Shown one piece after another: positions 25,662-34,235 of a stretch of DNA of 64,000 nt. A program made the translations under genes and the position numbers. Positions within the stretch are counted from its first letter, which is position 1. Each line of letters opens with the position of its first letter. Under the pieces are notes generated by a model that was not told the DNA's origin, did not search any database, and was given only the letters and a program-made list of their open reading frames with translations. This stretch comes from Chlorogloeopsis sp. ULAP01 (GTDB taxonomy: Bacteria > Cyanobacteriota > Cyanobacteriia > Cyanobacteriales > Nostocaceae): contig NZ_JAUDRH010000006.1 of the NCBI RefSeq assembly GCF_030381805.1, positions 186,001-250,000 on the forward strand, in the 5' to 3' direction.

Positions 25662-26620
25662 TGGTAAAATTCCTTATAGTTTATTCCCACTTAGTTTAGT
25701 TGGCTAATGTATCATAAATTTAACACACGTTAACAATTAATTTTATAGATTAATAGTAAAACATATTACATATCATATCTAGGTCAGTCTCTTAGAAATA
25801 TTGCTTTTTATTAAATGAGTTTTTGATAAAATTACCAATTTATACAAATGTATATATTTTCACACTAGCTATTGCTTGTTGTAACGCTACTTTACTACAT
25901 CAATCGAGTGTAAATACAAGAATAATTTTTGAGATTTCAATTGCATCTGGTCAGAAACTTTATTCTTGATGACAATATATTGTTTTTATTGACTCCATGT
26001 GTCCAAAGAAAATTTTCTAGCAAGTATGTCTTCAAAGTCAAGTTAAAAGGATATGGACTGTAATCAAGCAATCCAAAATAGTGCCATATTCTTGTTCATG
26101 AATAAATCAAGAATCGCTCATGACAGTTTAACAGAATTCTGAACCACTACACCAAATTCCGTTAGATAGTAAGTAATTTACGAAATAATTTTAATCTCAA
26201 TGATAAAAGTGAGATATTAGATAAAATCCTGGTTTTACAGTGATTTTTAGGCAATTAACGTATAAATCTTCATCTCAAAGTATAAGATTTATACCTGATT
26301 TATTCCTGTAATCTAACTTCTGATTTCTCAATTCTGCTGTATTTTATCAGGTTAAGGGTTTGACACATTTATCAATAAAGAACTCAAAACAAACAGGCTA
26401 CTAAACAACTGGATAACAAGTTATATGAAATAAATGGAATGTATTACGCTTATTATTTAGTTTTTAAGAAATATAAATAGATATCTTTTTATAAAAAGGT
26501 CATTCTCAGAAAAAACAAATAAATATCTCAAAAAATAGTTTTTATTTAACTGCCTCTTCACCTGAAGTTAACCGTGTATTGATAGGTTCTGGGGGAACAG
26601 AGTGAATAGGATAAAAGCAC
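25662..26620. other. Divergent promoter region between the T4SS-like operon and phoX
   Basis: About 960 bp of A/T-rich sequence without a supported gene. It should contain the promoter of the secretion-like operon on the minus strand and that of phoX on the plus strand. The only recognisable regulatory pattern is the PHO box at 26545-26585. Confidence 0.5.
26545..26585 (+). promoter_or_regulatory. Candidate PHO box of phoX
   Basis: Four 8-bp units at exact 11-bp spacing: TTTAACTG, CTTCACCT, GTTAACCG, ATTGATAG, each separated by 3 bp. The known cyanobacterial PhoB/SphR site is tandem CTTAACCT-like 8-mers with 3-bp spacers. Units 2 and 3 fit best. It ends 35 bp before the start codon. Confidence 0.65.
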
Positions 26621-28048
26621 GTGTCTTTTTCGCGACGTAAGTTTTTAACCATAGCTGGTGTCTCCGCTGCTAGTGTCACGATGGTTTCTCCTCTTGAAGC
26701 CTTTTACACAAGAGTTGCTCGCGGTCAAGCTGTAAGGAGTACTGGCTTTGGGCGACTAGAACCAAAACTACCTTTGAATGCACCTGAACTCACGAATACC
26801 TACGTGGGTGATTTAAGCCAAAAACCCTTGCTGGAGCTTCCTCCTGGCTTTAACTACCGTGCTTTCTCTATTACTGGTCAAACCATGAGCGATGGCTCCC
26901 TTGTTCCGGAAAGGCACGATGGGATGGCTGCATTTCCGGGGTCTCGAAACACGACAATCTTGGTTCGGAACCATGAAGCAGGAACCTCTTCTCCATATCC
27001 AGTTTCTGGCTCACCAAGATACTCAGCAGGTGCTCAAGGTGGAACAACCACATTGGTAATTGGGCCTAACCGCGAAGTCATTAAGGACTTTGCTTCTCTT
27101 GCCGGCACAATTCGTAACTGCGCAGGCGGGCCAACACCTTGGGGTAGCTGGATTAGCTGTGAAGAAACTTTTTCTGTTAGTACCAACGTTCTCAAAGATG
27201 ACACTAAACATGGCTATAACTTTGAGGTGATTGCAAATCCTAACAGTGGTTTAGTGACTCCTGTCCCCCTCAAAGATATGGGACGTTTTAGTCATGAAGC
27301 GATTGCGGTAGACCCCAAAACGGGCTATGTCTATGAGACGGAAGACCGTACCGATAGCTGCTTTTATCGGTTTGTGCCTAATGTCAAGGGTGAATTAGCT
27401 GAAGGTGGTACTCTCTATGCTTTAAAGGTTAAGGGTACAGAAAACTTCGCCTTAAATACAACCAACAACCCAAACTTTGGTGGTCAGATCGAAAAAATAA
27501 AAGTTGGTCAGACCTTTGATGTAGAGTGGGTCAAGATTGATAACCCAGATCCAGAACAAGAGAGCATACAGAATCGTCTTGGAGTCCGCTACGAAGCACA
27601 ATCAAAAGGAGCAGCAATTTTTTTCCGGGGTGAGGGAGCTTGGTATGGTAATGGTGTAATTTACTTTGTCGCTACCCAAGCTGGTGCTCCGGCTGTTGAT
27701 GCTACTAATGGTAGGGGTAATGGTCAGGTTTGGATTTACGATCCTCGCAAAGAAAAACTGACATTGTATGTTGAGGCAGATTCTAGTGGAGAACTGCTAG
27801 ATGAACCAGACAATGTTACAGTTACTCCCTTTGGAGACATCTTTTTGTGTGAAGACGGTGGCGGTGTTCAATATGTTGTAGGAGTTAACAAACAGGGTGA
27901 ACTTTATCAGTTTGCAAAGAATGTTATTTCTGATGCTGAATTTGCTGGTGGCTGCTTCTCACCAGACGGTAGAACGTTCTTTGTGAATATTTATAATCCC
28001 GGTATCACGTGTGCCATCTGGGGCCCTTGGGAACGTCATCGCTCCTAG
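26621..28048 (+). CDS. phoX: PhoX-family alkaline phosphatase (Tat-exported)
   Basis: A 475-residue extracellular or periplasmic phosphatase of the PhoX (DUF839) family, a calcium/iron enzyme releasing phosphate from many phosphomonoesters. The N-terminus SFSRRKFLTIAGVSAASV is a Tat signal (twin Arg at 5-6). Typical PhoX segments are RNHE, GGTTTLV, NCAGGPTPWGSWISCEET and GRFSHEAIAVDP, with EPDNVTVTPFGDIFLCEDG in the C-terminal propeller. The start is a GTG at 26621 supported by AGGA about 9 bp upstream; it gives the full Tat motif. The PHO box 35 bp upstream suggests induction by phosphate starvation. A PhoD gene follows 146 bp downstream. Confidence 0.92.
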   Translation: MSFSRRKFLTIAGVSAASVTMVSPLEAFYTRVARGQAVRSTGFGRLEPKLPLNAPELTNTYVGDLSQKPLLELPPGFNYRAFSITGQTMSDGSLVPERHDGMAAFPGSRNTTILVRNHEAGTSSPYPVSGSPRYSAGAQGGTTTLVIGPNREVIKDFASLAGTIRNCAGGPTPWGSWISCEETFSVSTNVLKDDTKHGYNFEVIANPNSGLVTPVPLKDMGRFSHEAIAVDPKTGYVYETEDRTDSCFYRFVPNVKGELAEGGTLYALKVKGTENFALNTTNNPNFGGQIEKIKVGQTFDVEWVKIDNPDPEQESIQNRLGVRYEAQSKGAAIFFRGEGAWYGNGVIYFVATQAGAPAVDATNGRGNGQVWIYDPRKEKLTLYVEADSSGELLDEPDNVTVTPFGDIFLCEDGGGVQYVVGVNKQGELYQFAKNVISDAEFAGGCFSPDGRTFFVNIYNPGITCAIWGPWERHRS

Positions 28049-28194
28049 AGATAAATAAATTTTGATTTGGAAAGCTGGCGAGAATACTAATGGAAGTTCA
28101 AAGACAATTTAGACGCTTTCATTTAATCGCATGAATTCATTGCCAAGAATTAGAGTTCTCGTCATCTAGAATCCTTATTACCTGGAGGAAGAAT

Positions 28195-29766
28195 ATGAAA
28201 ACTCGGTTAAGTAGGCGTTTATTTTTGGCTCTGAGTACGATTAGTGCCAGCTTAATTCTGGGATCTAAATGGCTTGAACCAGCTTTTGCAAGATTCTCTT
28301 CCGGGCAAAGTGATCCAGTTCAGTCGGGAGATGTGACTGACACCAGTGCTGTCATCTGGGCGCGGAACGATGACCAGAAAGATGCTCGTTTTGTAGTTAA
28401 AATTTCTAAATCGCCTAATTTCCAAGGAGCAGTGCAGATAATCAGAGGTTCTGTGATAAGTACAGCCACAGACTACACTGGCAAAGTCAATATTACAGGA
28501 CTACGTCCACATCAAACCTACTATTATCAGGTGTTTTGGGAATACAATCTGTTTAGAATTCGCCCAGGTGGAACTGGTAGTTTTCGCACTGCACCTGCTC
28601 CAGAACAAGCACGTCCTGTTCGTTTTGTTTGGGGAGCAGATTTAGCTGGACAAGGCTGGGGTCGCAATCCTAATTTAGAGATTACTGCCTATGATGGTGA
28701 TGTGATTCGGGGAGGATACGTCATCTTCGATGTGATGCGAAAGTTCAAGCCTGACTTTGCTATCTTTGCTGGAGACATTATCTATGCTGATAATGAGATT
28801 CCACCTGAAAAAGAAATCCCGGCAGAAGTAGGCGGTGGAAAGTGGATAAACAACCCAACAAAAGATTTTAAGGCAGTTACCATAGAAGAATTTCGGGAGA
28901 ACTGGAAATATAACCTGGGAGACGACAAGTTCCGACGTTTTCTAGCAGATACTCCTATTTATTCTCAGTGGGACGATCATGAAGTGGTCAATAACTGGTA
29001 TCCAGGCGAGATTTTAACAGAAGCACCTTACAATGGATTGTCTGCTGATGTTTTAGCAGCAACAGCCAAGCAAGCATTATTTGAATATAATCCAATTCGG
29101 GGAGATAAGATTTATCGCCGATATCAATACGGTAAGCATATAGATTTGTTTCTACTAGATGAGCGATCCTATAGAGGGCCAAATCCTGATAATAGTAATC
29201 CCAATGGTCTAGAAATGCTAGGTCACGAGCAGTTCGAGTGGCTGAAACGAAGTCTGAAAAATTCCCAAGCCACCTGGAAGGTAATTTCATCGCATGATCC
29301 CCTGTCTATAGTCACAGGAGGAGAAAGCGATCGCGATGCTTGGAGTCAGGGTTCACCAGAAGTCTTAGGTCGTGAAGTCCAACTTAGCCAATTGCTGCAA
29401 TTTATCAAATATCAGGGTATCAAGAATGTCGTCATCATTACAGCAGACGTACACTATCCGGCGGCAATTTCTTATGAGCCAGAAAGGGCATTCTTTAAGG
29501 ACTTCAATCCTTTTTGGGAATTTGTAATTGGGCCTATCCATGCGGGAGCTTTCGGCCCTAACGATCTCGATCCTAGCTTTGGCCCCAAGTATGAATTTAT
29601 TCAGGCTCCAGGCACCCAAACACCAAAACTTCCCCAAAATTCACCACCGCCAAATATTCATTCCTTCGGCTCAGTAGAAGTGAATGCTCAAGGCGAATTG
29701 ACAGTTTATATTCACGATATCACTGGAAAGGTTTTGTACAAGAAAGTATTGAATCCAGAAAAGTAA
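28195..29766 (+). CDS. phoD: PhoD-like phosphatase/phosphodiesterase (Tat-exported), copy 1
   Basis: A 523-residue secreted metallophosphatase. It begins MKTRLSRRLFLALSTISAS, a Tat-like signal with the twin Arg at 7-8. A PhoD N-terminal beta domain (about 40-135) precedes the catalytic domain, with motifs FAGDIIYAD (about 190-198), WDDHEVVNN (about 259-267), SSHDP, and ITADVHYP (about 415-422) supplying metal ligands. PhoD enzymes cleave phosphodiesters and monoesters using Ca and Fe. GGAGGAAG lies directly before the ATG. It follows phoX in the same direction and ends at a strong terminator, so both may form one transcript. Confidence 0.9.
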   Translation: MKTRLSRRLFLALSTISASLILGSKWLEPAFARFSSGQSDPVQSGDVTDTSAVIWARNDDQKDARFVVKISKSPNFQGAVQIIRGSVISTATDYTGKVNITGLRPHQTYYYQVFWEYNLFRIRPGGTGSFRTAPAPEQARPVRFVWGADLAGQGWGRNPNLEITAYDGDVIRGGYVIFDVMRKFKPDFAIFAGDIIYADNEIPPEKEIPAEVGGGKWINNPTKDFKAVTIEEFRENWKYNLGDDKFRRFLADTPIYSQWDDHEVVNNWYPGEILTEAPYNGLSADVLAATAKQALFEYNPIRGDKIYRRYQYGKHIDLFLLDERSYRGPNPDNSNPNGLEMLGHEQFEWLKRSLKNSQATWKVISSHDPLSIVTGGESDRDAWSQGSPEVLGREVQLSQLLQFIKYQGIKNVVIITADVHYPAAISYEPERAFFKDFNPFWEFVIGPIHAGAFGPNDLDPSFGPKYEFIQAPGTQTPKLPQNSPPPNIHSFGSVEVNAQGELTVYIHDITGKVLYKKVLNPEK

Positions 29767-29857
29767 GTAGAAGGCAGGTGGCAGAAGGGAAAAGACTAGC
29801 AGTTTGAGTTGAATTGTGTTTACTTAACTTAGAAATAAAAAATCCTCTACCTGCTCG

Positions 29858-29890
29858 CTGAGGGAATCTATTCTTTCCCTCAGTTTTTCT
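29858..29890 (+). terminator. Rho-independent terminator after phoD
   Basis: CTGAGGGAA (29858-29866) pairs perfectly with TTCCCTCAG (29875-29883) across an 8-nt loop and is followed by TTTTTCTTGTTTTT. It lies about 90 bp after the phoD stop. Confidence 0.85.
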
Positions 29891-30229
29891 TGTTTTTCAA
29901 CTGGGTACACTAGGAACTAGGAACGAAGAAGAGGACAAGGGGGGGGAGACAAGGAGACAAGGGACAAGTGCCTGGGGCGGTTTTATTCTTCCATGACTCG
30001 TACATAAGTTCTATTTACGATCGCTCCTACTAATGTAATGATTTTCGTATAGTCAGATCTTGTATCTGTGCTCTTGTCCGCCAAGAAATAAATTTCTTGG
30101 CTTAAAGCTAAAGTCTGATAAAGCAGACTAAGTAAGATTTTCAGTCAGTTTTAACTGACTTGAACTATAAGAGAGAAACTTCAGTTCTAGGCGATTTGAT
30201 GTATAGTCATTTCTAAAAAATTCCCAGTT
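29891..30229. repeat. Repeat-filled leader before ribokinase, including three tandem hairpins
   Basis: A G-rich 'ggacaaggggggggagacaaggagacaaggg' tract is followed by three hairpins: GCCAAGAAAT-AA-ATTTCTTGGC (30080-30101, perfect), AGTCTG-ATAAAG-CAGACT (30112-30129) and AGTCAGTT-TT-AACTGACT (30143-30160, perfect). They end 70 bp before the ribokinase ATG. No gene is present. Confidence 0.7.
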
Positions 30230-31177
30230 ATGAGTGTGATCGTCTTTGGCAGCATTAACATAGATTTGGTGACAACAGTATCTCGGTTACCACTTCCTGG
30301 AGAAACGTTGCTAGGACGTAATTTTTTTCAAGCACCAGGCGGTAAAGGTGCAAATCAAGCGGTAGCATTAGCACGACTGGGAATTCCTACCCAAATGGTG
30401 GGACGTGTTGGAGCAGATAGTTTTGGTGAAGAATTACTTAAAAGTTTGCAGGCATCTGGCGTACAAACTGAAAATGTGTTTGTGGATGAAACAATTAGTT
30501 CTGGTGTCGCCGCGATCGCTGTTGATGATGCTGGTGAAAATCAAATTATTGTTGTACCCGGTGCTAACGGACGCGTAAATCAAGACGATGTAGAACGCTT
30601 GTCACGTTTACTACCACAAGCTTCAGCCCTGCTTTTACAATTGGAAATTCCTATGTCTGCGGTTATTGCTGCTAGTGCAGCCGCAACAGAAGCGGGAGTC
30701 AGAGTAATTCTCGATCCCGCACCAGCACAATCTCATCTACCAGATGAACTTTATCAATTGGTTGACATTATTACTCCCAACGAACGAGAAGTAAGCCAAT
30801 TAGTTGGTTTTTCTGTCAGTGGAGAAGAATCGGCAAAAAAAGCAGCTGGGCAATTGCGGCAAAAGGGAGTAAAAAATGCGATTGTTAAATTAGGCGCACA
30901 AGGAGTTGTTTGTGCCACCTCCAGCGAAACTTTCTTTGTGCCTGCATTTGCAGTAGATGCAGTTGACACAGTTGCTGCGGGAGATGCATTCAACGGTGGT
31001 TTAGCAGCTGCACTCTCAGAAGGACTTTCTTTAGAACAAGCAGCCAGATGGGGTGCGGCAGCTGGTGCTTTAGCAGCAACTAAACCAGGCGCTCAACCTT
31101 CACTACCAGATAGATTAACGTTCGATGCGTTTCTGAAAGAAAGGGGAGTGATGAGAAGGCTAAAGTATGAAAGATAA
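30230..31177 (+). CDS. rbsK: Ribokinase (PfkB family sugar kinase)
   Basis: A 315-residue cytosolic kinase converting ribose to ribose 5-phosphate. The first PfkB signature GGKGAN is at 37-42 and the second, DTVAAGDAFNGGLA, contains the catalytic base Asp252 with the anion hole just before it. The N-terminal GSINIDLV is typical of ribokinase, as is NPxA-like LDPAPAQ (161-167). Length fits. The start is certain from the first strand, though no clear ribosome site is visible. Its neighbours handle nucleoside breakdown (cytosine deaminase, nucleoside hydrolase), so the likely substrate is ribose freed from nucleosides. Other PfkB sugars cannot be excluded. Confidence 0.88.
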   Translation: MSVIVFGSINIDLVTTVSRLPLPGETLLGRNFFQAPGGKGANQAVALARLGIPTQMVGRVGADSFGEELLKSLQASGVQTENVFVDETISSGVAAIAVDDAGENQIIVVPGANGRVNQDDVERLSRLLPQASALLLQLEIPMSAVIAASAAATEAGVRVILDPAPAQSHLPDELYQLVDIITPNEREVSQLVGFSVSGEESAKKAAGQLRQKGVKNAIVKLGAQGVVCATSSETFFVPAFAVDAVDTVAAGDAFNGGLAAALSEGLSLEQAARWGAAAGALAATKPGAQPSLPDRLTFDAFLKERGVMRRLKYER

Positions 31178-31208
31178 AGGATGAAATATTTTATTATTAA
31201 TTCAGACT

Positions 31209-31640
31209 TTATTTCCCAATATCCTCGTTCCACAAATCAGGTTTTTCCTCGATAAATTGTGTCATCATTTGTTTACATTCATCTGAGTTTAAATCTATTA
31301 CTTCTACGCCGTGAGACTCCATAAATTCTTTTGCGCCAGAGAAAGTTGCTGATTCTCCAGCAATAACTTTTTTAATACCGAATTGTACTACTGCCCCTGC
31401 GCACAAATAGCATGGCATTAAGGTTGAATAGAGTGTTGTACCTCTGTAGCTGCCGATTCTACCAGCATTGCGAAGGCAATCAATCTCGGCGTGAGTGACT
31501 GGATCGGCGTCTTGTACACGCTTGTTGTGTCCTCTGCCGATAATTTTGCCATCCTTAACAAGCACGGAACCAATGGGAATTCCACCTTCTTGTCTACCTT
31601 GTTTTGCTTCGTCTATAGCAGCCTGCATAAATTCGTCCAT
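31209..31640 (-). CDS. Cytosine deaminase, yeast Fcy1 type (CDA fold)
   Basis: A 143-residue zinc deaminase. Metal motifs are His50-Ala-Glu52 and Pro-Cys77-x2-Cys80 (TLMPCYLCAGA). The whole protein follows Saccharomyces Fcy1 as I recall it: GGIPIGSVLV, GRGHNKR, RNAGRIGSYRGTTLYSTL, and the closing MTQFIEEKPDLWNEDIG against the yeast MKQFIDERPQDWFEDIG. That tail contacts the substrate in Fcy1, so cytosine (to uracil) is a better call than a general nucleoside deaminase. GAGGAG precedes the ATG. It is head-to-head with a nucleoside hydrolase gene, with only 17 bp between them, and convergent with ribokinase. Together these could convert cytidine to uracil and ribose. Confidence 0.85.
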   Translation of the reverse strand: MDEFMQAAIDEAKQGRQEGGIPIGSVLVKDGKIIGRGHNKRVQDADPVTHAEIDCLRNAGRIGSYRGTTLYSTLMPCYLCAGAVVQFGIKKVIAGESATFSGAKEFMESHGVEVIDLNSDECKQMMTQFIEEKPDLWNEDIGK

Positions 31641-31657
31641 TTATTAAATCTCCTCTT

Positions 31658-32581
31658 ATGTCTAAACAACTCGTATTAATGGATCACGACGGTGGTGTAG
31701 ATGATTATCTTGCAACTATGCTGCTGGTGACGATGGATCATATCGAAATTCTCGGTGTCGTCGTCACTCCTGCTGATTGTTATGCACAACCTGCTGTTAG
31801 CGCTACACGCAAAATTCTCGACTTGATGGGAGTTTCACATATCCCTGTTGCCGAAAGTACAGTGCGTGGCATAAACCCGTTCCCCCGTCTTTATCGCCGT
31901 GATTCTTTTGTGGTGGATCATTTCCCCATTCTCAATCAAAGCGAAACTATTCGCACGCTTTTGGTTTCAGAACCTGGTCAAGATTTTATGGTTAAAGTGC
32001 TGCGAGAAGCCCCAGAACCAGTAACTTTGCTGGTAACTGGGCCATTAACAAACATTGCATATGCACTAGATAAAGCACCAGATATCGAAGCAAAAATTCA
32101 AAAAATTATCTGGATGGGAGGTGCATTGAATGTTCCCGGAAATGTTGAGAAAAATTGGGAACCAGGGCAAGATGGTTCGGCAGAATGGAATGCTTATTGG
32201 GATGCCATATCTGTAGCGCGGGTGTGGCAAAGTCAGATAGAGATAGTTATGTGTTCTTTAGATTTAACTAACAATGTTCCTGTGACATCTGAAATAGTAA
32301 GAAAAATGGGAAGACAACGCCACGATCCAATTTCTGATTTGGCTGGACAGTGTTATGCACTAGTTATTCCTCAAGATTATTATTTCTGGGATGTACTGGC
32401 AACAGCTTATCTCGCTCGTCCAGAATTATATCAATTACGGGAGTGGGAAACAGAAATTATTACTACTGGTTCCAGCCAGGGACGTACAAAAATAGTTTCT
32501 GGAGGTCGTAAGATTTACGCTATGGATCAGGTAGATAAAGAGGCTTTTTATACTTATATTTTGCAGCAATGGGCGAGATAG
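31658..32581 (+). CDS. Nucleoside hydrolase (IUNH family)
   Basis: A 307-residue enzyme that splits the N-glycosidic bond of ribonucleosides to base and ribose. The calcium-binding cluster is Asp9-His-Asp11-Gly-Gly-Val-Asp15-Asp16, the DxDxxxDD fingerprint of the family. VTGPLTNIA and IWMGGA are further family segments, and YYFWDVLATAYLARPEL carries the C-terminal active-site aspartate. Purine or pyrimidine preference cannot be fixed from sequence. Only 17 bp separate it from the divergent cytosine deaminase start, so its promoter or leader must overlap that gene; no ribosome site is evident. A hairpin follows at 32606. Confidence 0.9.
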   Translation: MSKQLVLMDHDGGVDDYLATMLLVTMDHIEILGVVVTPADCYAQPAVSATRKILDLMGVSHIPVAESTVRGINPFPRLYRRDSFVVDHFPILNQSETIRTLLVSEPGQDFMVKVLREAPEPVTLLVTGPLTNIAYALDKAPDIEAKIQKIIWMGGALNVPGNVEKNWEPGQDGSAEWNAYWDAISVARVWQSQIEIVMCSLDLTNNVPVTSEIVRKMGRQRHDPISDLAGQCYALVIPQDYYFWDVLATAYLARPELYQLREWETEIITTGSSQGRTKIVSGGRKIYAMDQVDKEAFYTYILQQWAR

Positions 32582-32605
32582 ATTTTAGATTAAAGCTTTG
32601 AAAAA

Positions 32606-32639
32606 CAAATCCCTGACGATGTGAAAAGTCGGGGATTTG
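32606..32639 (+). terminator. Hairpin after nucleoside hydrolase (terminator-like or repeat)
   Basis: CAAATCCCTGAC pairs with GTCGGGGATTTG (one G-T pair). No T-tract follows. The arm GTCGGGGATT recurs in the hairpin at 58959-58993, so this may be a dispersed repeat serving as transcript end. Confidence 0.5.
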
Positions 32640-32757
32640 TATAGAAGTAAGCGATCGCAAAAATTCTCTAACGCTACAAGTTTAAAAATGGATAGAACCC
32701 AATAGCAATTTGTAGCTTACCATTTGTAGTAGCACCGAATTGATAGAGAGATTGAAA

Positions 32758-33177
32758 ATGCCTCTCCTCAAAGGAAATGATGACGCTATGCGTGAGGTGT
32801 TAGCTCAGTCTAAAGTCATAGCAGTTGTTGGTCATTCTAATAAACCAGAGCGCACCAGTTATCAAATCGCCCAATTTTTACGGAGTGTGGGCTATACCGT
32901 TTACCCGGTTAACCCAACTGTCAATAAAATCGACAGTCAACTCAGTTATTCTTCCCTGAAAGAGATTCCAGAAACGGTAGATATTGTCAATGTATTTCGT
33001 CGTTTTGAGTACTTAGATGAAGTTGTTGATGAGGTAATTGCCATCAAAGCTAAAACTGTATGGGCGCAACTGGGTATTTACAACCAACAAGCAGCACAAA
33101 AAGCTTTAGATGCAGGGCTTAATGTGATTATGGATGCTTGCATTAAAGTTGAGTATTTGCGATTGAGAATTGGTTAA
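32758..33177 (+). CDS. CoA-binding protein (YccU-like)
   Basis: A 139-residue Rossmann-fold protein of the CoA-binding domain family. The nucleotide loop is VIAVVGHSNKPERTSYQIAQFLRSVGYTVYPVNP (about 27-60); VNVFRR and AKTVWAQLGIYNQQAAQKALDAGLNVIMDACIKVEY complete the fold. The family resembles the N-terminal part of succinyl-CoA synthetase alpha without catalytic domains; its job is unclear. I chose the ATG at 32758; a TTG 18 nt upstream adds only six atypical residues. It is a single gene. Confidence 0.88.
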   Translation: MPLLKGNDDAMREVLAQSKVIAVVGHSNKPERTSYQIAQFLRSVGYTVYPVNPTVNKIDSQLSYSSLKEIPETVDIVNVFRRFEYLDEVVDEVIAIKAKTVWAQLGIYNQQAAQKALDAGLNVIMDACIKVEYLRLRIG

Positions 33178-33225
33178 ATAGGTAGTACTAGCCAAAGAAC
33201 GTGGACAATTTCAGCTTGTAGTTTT

Positions 33226-33839
33226 TCACAGGTACTCTAACTTGACGCCTGGTACTTCTAACATCACCGTAGTAATCGGCACCAGTTGTCCCACAGTCGT
33301 GTAGTGGTTGTTTCCCACTGGTGTTGTAGTAGAGCGTTCCCGGAAGCGCCGCATCGTAATCAAAAACCACTCCCGCGTTTTGGGCATGGGTAGTCTATAC
33401 AACTGACGGGTGTTAACGAAATAGTAAAAGACAAAGTGCGCTTCCGTGTACATGAAGCAGCCAAGGGTGCCTTTCTCTAGGTTACTATGTGTTTCAAAAA
33501 AGAAATTTTTAGTTTGGTTCCACCTGTCATACCATTTCACTTTTTGAGTGATTCATATTCAACCCCTCCCAACCTCCCCTTAGTAAGGGGAGGTGCCGTA
33601 GGCGGTGGGGTACATCCATATCAGCCTTTTCATGAATGAGTATCACCCTTCAGCTCCACTAAAATTTCCCCTGCCTGCGTTGTCCAGATGAGATCAATAT
33701 CTCTGCGTTGGTAGTCTAACTTATTCTCTACATTGGTGACACAGATAGTTTCTGGTTTTGCCCACAACCATGCCTCTATATCACAAGCTGTCTGTTTGGC
33801 TACTTGCACCACGTCATCCATGCTGTAGGCGTAAGTCAT
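33226..33839 (-). pseudogene. PD-(D/E)XK nuclease-like gene split by a MITE
   Basis: Two frames on the minus strand form one protein. The first (33839-33630) begins MTYAYSMDDVVQ with GGAG before its ATG, and contains RRDIDLIW and ILVELKG, the D...ExK core of PD-(D/E)XK nucleases. It then runs into the element at 33548-33646 and stops. The second frame (33540-33226) resumes with VKWYDRWNQTKNFFFETHSN, which continues the fold naturally. Cutting out about 98 bp joins ELKG to QKVKWYDRW in frame, for a protein of about 171 residues. The intact gene could have been a restriction or mobile-element endonuclease; it is now almost surely inactive. Confidence 0.7.
33548..33646. mobile_element. MITE-like element (about 99 bp) interrupting a nuclease gene
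   Basis: Ends are GTGATTCATATTCA and TGAATGAGTATCAC; 11 of 14 positions pair as inverted repeats. The interior is the common G/C-rich 'acccctcccaacctcccctta...taaggggaggt' repeat. It has no coding capacity. No clear target duplication is seen. Confidence 0.65.
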
Positions 33840-33899
33840 AGCTCCACATTACAATTATTAGTACACTTGTATTATAGATTAGATATAGAAAATAGAATT

Positions 33900-33968
33900 A
33901 TGCACCTTCTATGGTTTCGGCGAGATTTAGAGTTAACTATAAGGAGCACACAAAATTCAAAAAATTAG
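33900..33968 (+). pseudogene. Possible relic of a photolyase/cryptochrome gene
   Basis: The frame reads MHLLWFRRDLELTI and then unrelated residues to a stop after 22 codons. LLWFRRDLRLxD is the near-universal start of DNA photolyases and cryptochromes. Only this N-terminus remains. The match is short but distinctive. Confidence 0.5.
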
Positions 33969-34025
33969 AAGTACAACTGAAGTAGTCATATTGATGTCCG
34001 CCAAATCGCCCATAATAAACAGTTT

Positions 34026-34071
34026 GTAGTAAGGACTTCAGTCCTGGGTTGAGGGCTAAAGTCCTGACTAC
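34026..34071. repeat. Inverted-end dispersed repeat (GTAGT...ACTAC)
   Basis: GTAGTAAGGACTTC and AAAGTCCTGACTAC form 14-bp inverted ends with two mismatches, around an inner AGGACTTCAGTCCT palindrome. This is a known type of cyanobacterial intergenic repeat. Confidence 0.6.
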
Positions 34072-34221
34072 GAGCAAAAATTTTTATTCAGTTTAATTAA
34101 CCGGACATGATATCAGAAAAATTCTCCCTAAATAGTTTCTCAAATAGAAAGATGCTTCTAGCTAAAAATAAGAAGCATCCTAATACATGAGTGTTTTGAC
34201 TTTGGCGATTTCACCGTTTAC

Positions 34222-34235
34222 AGTACAAGTGTACT
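34222..34235. promoter_or_regulatory. LexA-type box without an intact adjacent gene
   Basis: AGTACAAGTGTACT matches RGTACNNNDGTWCB at all positions. The nearest starts are those of the split nuclease gene (383 bp away on the minus strand); the phoD gene to the right ends here. It may be left over from a lost SOS gene or be a chance palindrome. Confidence 0.45.

Noticed and set aside
26168..26180. GTAAGTAATTTAC as an NtcA site
   Set aside because: The spacer between GTA and TAC is 7, not 8, and no promoter geometry supports it.
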